A stretch of 64,000 bases of DNA from Xestospongia muta (Eukaryota > Porifera > Demospongiae > Haplosclerida > Petrosiidae). This document shows, in pieces, positions 60,283-64,000 of this stretch. Within the stretch, counting starts at the first letter, position 1; every line of letters starts with the position of its first letter. The stretch spans positions 11,222,192 to 11,286,191 of the forward strand of contig OY848917.1 in NCBI GenBank assembly GCA_963693285.1, read 5' to 3'. Both the position numbers and the translations under genes were made by a program. Under the pieces are notes generated by a model. That model did no database searches. It was not told the DNA's origin and saw nothing but the letters and a program-made list of their open reading frames with translations.

Positions 60283-61344
60283 TTGCCACGGCGTGGTACT
60301 ACATACAGGAGATGGAACAGCGAGAGTATGGAAAAAGCAGTTAAGGAAGTCGAGTTGGGAATGCCAATCAGACAAGCTTGTGAAATCTTCTCAGTCCCAA
60401 AATCTTCACTCCATGATAAAGTGAGTGACAAAGTTGATTATAAGGCAAGGTCAGGTCCAACCCCTTATTTATACTATCAACATGGGCGCTCAAAATCAAG
60501 TTATCATTTTCACCCTCCCACCTCATACAGTGCATGTGATGCAGCCGCTGGACAGAGGATGCTTTGCACCATTGAAAGTATCATGGAGACAGATTTGTCA
60601 CCAATTTATTGCTAAAAACCCTGGGAAGACAGTATCTCAGTACGATTTTGTCAACTTTTCTCTCAGGCTTGGTCGAAAGCTTTTTCAATAGAAAACATCA
60701 TATCAAGCTTTAGAGTCACTGGAGTGCACCCACTTGATCGGTCACTTACTAAAGCACATGTGTTGGAGCCAAATGAGAATGAAGATTTCTCTCTATTGAA
60801 ACCCAAATCTTTTACTCAAAAAACAGGCCTAGGTTATATTTCATTATATAGCCTTGCTCTTGGACGTTTAAAGTCCCATTGTCAAGCTGTATATAGTACT
60901 CCACGTCGGTCAATGTATGATGATGAACTCCTCAGCAATAAAACGTTTCTTAGTTCAGATAGGTCTATGGTCTTGGAAAGGTCGTTGTCTGATCCAGACT
61001 TGCACGAGAGATCTTTTCGAGAAGGTTCAATAGCAACTCAATCTGCATCAATTGTTAGCAATGTTTTAGTTCCTACATTTTTACCCCCAAGTAAAGCTAC
61101 TAAAAAATCTGCAGGAAAAGTTCTTACCAACTGTCATCATCTTCAATTTCTGTGGGAACGACAGAGACAGAAAGAAATGGAAGTTTACAAAAGGATGAGC
61201 GGAAAAGAGTTAGAGAGGATAAAGCAAAAGCCAAAAGAGAACAGTCCCAAACAAAGAGAAGTAGAAGGAAAAAGAAGAAAGATGTGTCAAATAAAAATTA
61301 CTGTACCTTTATTGTTTAGTTGTAATAGAGTTCTCCGAGTCTGA
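60283..61344 (+). pseudogene. Pogo-like transposase, core-deleted and frameshifted (U4)
   Basis: Same layout as U1, including the one-base deletion at about 60645 (tacgattttgtcaac) that splits the C-terminal frame into 60425-60691 and 60724-61344. HTH and LPPHTVHVMQPLDRGCF present; core missing. Confidence 0.85.
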
Positions 61345-62610
61345 GGCTGATGATAAAGAAATGGAACTTCCAAGACAAACCAGGAATAAGAAGAAAAGTG
61401 TGTCATATTAAGTTACTGTTCCTTTATTGTTTAGTTGTAGTAGAGTTCTCCAAGTCTGAGGCTGATGATTTAGAGATGGCACTTCCAAGACAAACCAGGA
61501 ATAAGAAAAAAGGTGTGTCAAATTAAGTTACTGTACCTTTATTGTTTAGTTGTAGTAGAGTTCTCCGAGTCTGAGGCTGATGATTTAGAGATGGCACTTC
61601 CAAGACAAACCAGGAATAAGAAGAAAAGTGTGTCATATTAAGTTACTGTACCTTTATTGTTTAGTTGTAGTAGGGTTCTCCAAGTCTGAGGCTGATGATT
61701 TAGAAATGGCACTTCCAAGACAAACCAGGAATAAGAAAAAAGGTGCGTCAAATTAAAATTACTGTACCTTTATTGTTTAGTTGTAGTAGGGTTCTCCAAG
61801 TCTGAGGCTGATGATTTAGAGATGGCACTTCCAAGACAAACCAGGAATAAGAAGAAAGGTGTGGCAAATTAAAATTACTGTACCTTTATTGTTTAGTTGT
61901 AGTAGGGTTCTCCGAGTCTGAGGTTGATGATTTAGAGATGGCACTTCCAAGACAAACCAGGAATAAGAAGAAAGGTGTGTTATATTAAAATTACTGTACC
62001 TTTATTGTTTAGTTGTAGTAGGGTTCTCCGAGTCTGAGGCTGATGATTTAGAGATGGCACTTCCAAGACAAACCAGGAATAAGAAGAAAGGTGTGTTATA
62101 TTAAAATTACTGTAGCTTTATTGTTTAGTTGTAGTAGGGTTCTCGGAGTCTGAGGTTGATGATTTAGAGATGGCACTTCCAAGACAAACCAGGAATAAGA
62201 AGAAAGGTGTGTTATATTAAAATTACTGTAGCTTTATTGTTTAGTTGTAGTAGGGTTCTCGGAGTCTGAGGTTGATGATTTAGAGATGGCACTTCCAAGA
62301 CAAACCAGGAATAAGAAGAAAGGTGTGTTATATTAAAATTACTGTAGCTTTATTGTTTAGTTGTACTAGGGTTCTCCGAGTCTGAGGCTGATGATTTAGA
62401 AATGGCACTTCCAAGACAAACGAGGAATAAGACGAAATGTGTGTCAAATTAAAATTACTGTATCTTTATTGTTTAGTTGTAGTAGAGTTCTCCAAGTCTG
62501 AGGCTGATGATTTAGAAATGGCACTTCCAAGACAAGCAAAGAAAGGTGTGTCATATTGAAATTACTGTACCTTTATTACCATACATGTAATTGTAGAGCT
62601 CTCTGAGCCT
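61329..62610 (+). repeat. 116-bp tandem exon/intron array, about 11 copies (U4)
   Basis: Expanded version. Several neighbouring copies share variants (gggttctcggagtctgaggt, tgtgttatattaaaatt), showing local amplification of blocks. Confidence 0.8.
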
Positions 62611-63059
62611 GAGTCTGTTGATGTTGAAGTTTTAGAGACTTGTCAAACTGGAAAAAATATGAAAAATGTTTCAATTTCAGACTTGGGGCAATTATATACT
62701 TCAAGTGCTTAAAGCACAATTTCAAGAATCCACATAACTGTTTTAAGCACAAGCAGTAGCACTTTGGTTAAGCCAATTCATTAATAATCACCTTGTTACA
62801 TCAAAATGAATATTTATGAAACGTATTATCACTAACCTGGCACCTTTTGCCCTAAACACTTACTAAAACACTCTCTACATGTACATCCCTTTGTTGTTAT
62901 AATATAATGCTTTAATATAAAGTAGCACAAGTGCTTATACTTAAGAAATGCTTCAAAGCACCTGAAAACATTTGCTTAAAGTGCTTTCAAGCACAAGTAC
63001 TCAAGTGCTTGCCCTATGTCTGCTACATGTACATGTGTATTATGTCATTTTTGTCACAG

Positions 63060-64000
63060 GTAAAGCAGATTCCTGGTGGATAAAAGATCCGAATCTTTAT
63101 ATAGCAGACAAGAATCATCTTGAAAGTGGTTCTGAAGTTTCCGACAATGTGATCAATGCTACCCACACTCTTCTAAGTCAACAATTTCCACACATACATG
63201 GTTTTCAGAATACATTGTTGGGTTATTGTCTCAAGTTTAAAGTTGTTCCTAGGATACCCTCTATTCAGACACAGGTACAGTGATGTGTATTAATAGGTTA
63301 AGCAGCAAGGTTAATAATACCTTATCAGAACAAAATTTCCACAGCAAAAAATTATGTCTGGTAATAACCCTTATTGATTGTAGTAATACAAAGAGACTGC
63401 TATTAATTGACCTTGTCAAGTTGTTACATACTTACTGTAAGGATAGAAATTTTTGAGGGGTTTTAAATTTTGTTGTTTTCGTGGGTGATTTATAATCCAC
63501 GAAAATATTGACCCAGCGTTTGTGCATGTGCCTACATGTAGGTGCAATGAAAATTAAATACCCTGGTATTTAATGAATAAAGAATTATTCTTTAAGTAAA
63601 CTCCTTATCATAGGATCTAATCACTGGATCTGTACATGTTCCCAAAGACCTGGAGTTGTCCAGATTATGGACATTTTGGCATTATTCTATACACTTAACA
63701 AGCCCACTCTTCTTCAAGTTTCACAAATATATTCCTATTCCTCAGAATCTTCTCTGAAAATACGGACAATGTCTGTACAAAAGCAGGAAGGGAGCCGTGA
63801 CTGTTGCCTCTTTTCTATTGCTATGGCAATGGAAGTGTGTTGTGGAAACAATCCTGAATGTGCCAGTTTTCATCAAGAAATAATATGTGATCATCTAATT
63901 GATTGTTTTGAAAGAGGAGAGTTGTCTCTGTTCCCAAAAAAATTGTACAACCAGCTGGAATGTATACCTTGATCTTTGAGACATCATCACATCATTGACC
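63060..64000 (+). pseudogene. Ulp1-like protease (U4, truncated by window end)
   Basis: Exon 1 63060-63274; exon 2 from 63614. Frame 63667-63972 carries MDILALFYT, QKQEGSRDCCLFSIAMA (the first Gln of QQQ changed to Lys) and ends at TGA after CIP, as in U2. The PHD region would lie past the window. Confidence 0.7.

Larger units (their letters stand above)
55777..64000. repeat. Macro-repeat unit U4 (partial, truncated by window end)
   Basis: Fourth direct copy. It runs from the hairpin region through OSCP exon 1, MITE, outer TIR, OSCP exons 2-3, SRCR relic, Pogo-like transposase and a greatly expanded 116-bp array, and stops inside the Ulp1-like exon at the window edge. The array evidently continues beyond the window. 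Confidence 0.93.

Noticed and set aside
1..64000. Assembly artefact producing the four units
   Set aside because: Units have private deletions, a private MULE insertion, different array lengths and scattered substitutions. Collapse or duplication error would give near-identical copies. Haplotype misjoining cannot be fully excluded without reads.

Overview
This window looks like metazoan nuclear DNA from a non-bilaterian animal, most plausibly a demosponge. It is AT-rich, with many short spliceosomal introns (about 40-100 nt, GT/AG, phases that match across exons). It carries eukaryotic DDE transposons with PHD, SWIM and C2H2 zinc fingers, a scavenger-receptor cysteine-rich (SRCR) relic, and exon relics of the nuclear gene for mitochondrial ATP synthase subunit OSCP. 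The species call is inference. There are no bacterial operons, rRNAs, tRNAs or CRISPR arrays that I can recognise.

Layout. The window is a head-to-tail array of one macro-unit of about 16.3 kb, called U1-U4 here: U1 1-16254, U2 16255-32846, U3 32847-55776 (longer because of a 6.8 kb insertion) and U4 55777-64000 (cut by the window edge). Each unit runs in this order: a CpG-containing hairpin with a perfect 18-bp palindrome; a possible two-exon mini-ORF; OSCP exon 1; a foldback MITE; a degenerate Pogo/Tigger/Jerky-like transposon with split terminal inverted repeats (TIRs), which encloses OSCP exons 2-3 and a minus-strand SRCR relic in U2-U4 (lost from U1); a broken cell-surface protein relic; about 2.8 kb with no recognisable gene; then five minisatellites (30-, 57-, 118-, 28- and 95-bp units). 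The units differ by point changes, indels and array lengths.

The Pogo-like element encodes a psq-type HTH, the C-terminal end of a DDE transposase whose catalytic core is deleted in every unit, a C-terminal tail exon amplified as a 116-bp exon/intron tandem array (5, 5, 2 and about 11 copies in U1-U4), and a Ulp1-like cysteine protease joined to a PHD finger.

The most notable object is at 33724-40535: a Mutator-like element (MULE) inserted only in U3, about 70 bp upstream of OSCP exon 1. The other three units give clean empty sites. It has imperfect 39-40 bp TIRs. Its first half has about 18 small exons that encode a complete-looking ubiquitin-specific protease (C19 USP) followed by a complete Ulp1-type SUMO protease (C48) with the H-D-Q-C signature. 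Its second half encodes C2H2 fingers, a MULE DDE transposase, a SWIM zinc finger and a PHD finger. A few indels and two in-frame TGA codons suggest recent decay. Two unrelated transposon superfamilies at this locus therefore both carry an Ulp1-type isopeptidase plus a PHD reader, and one adds a deubiquitinase.
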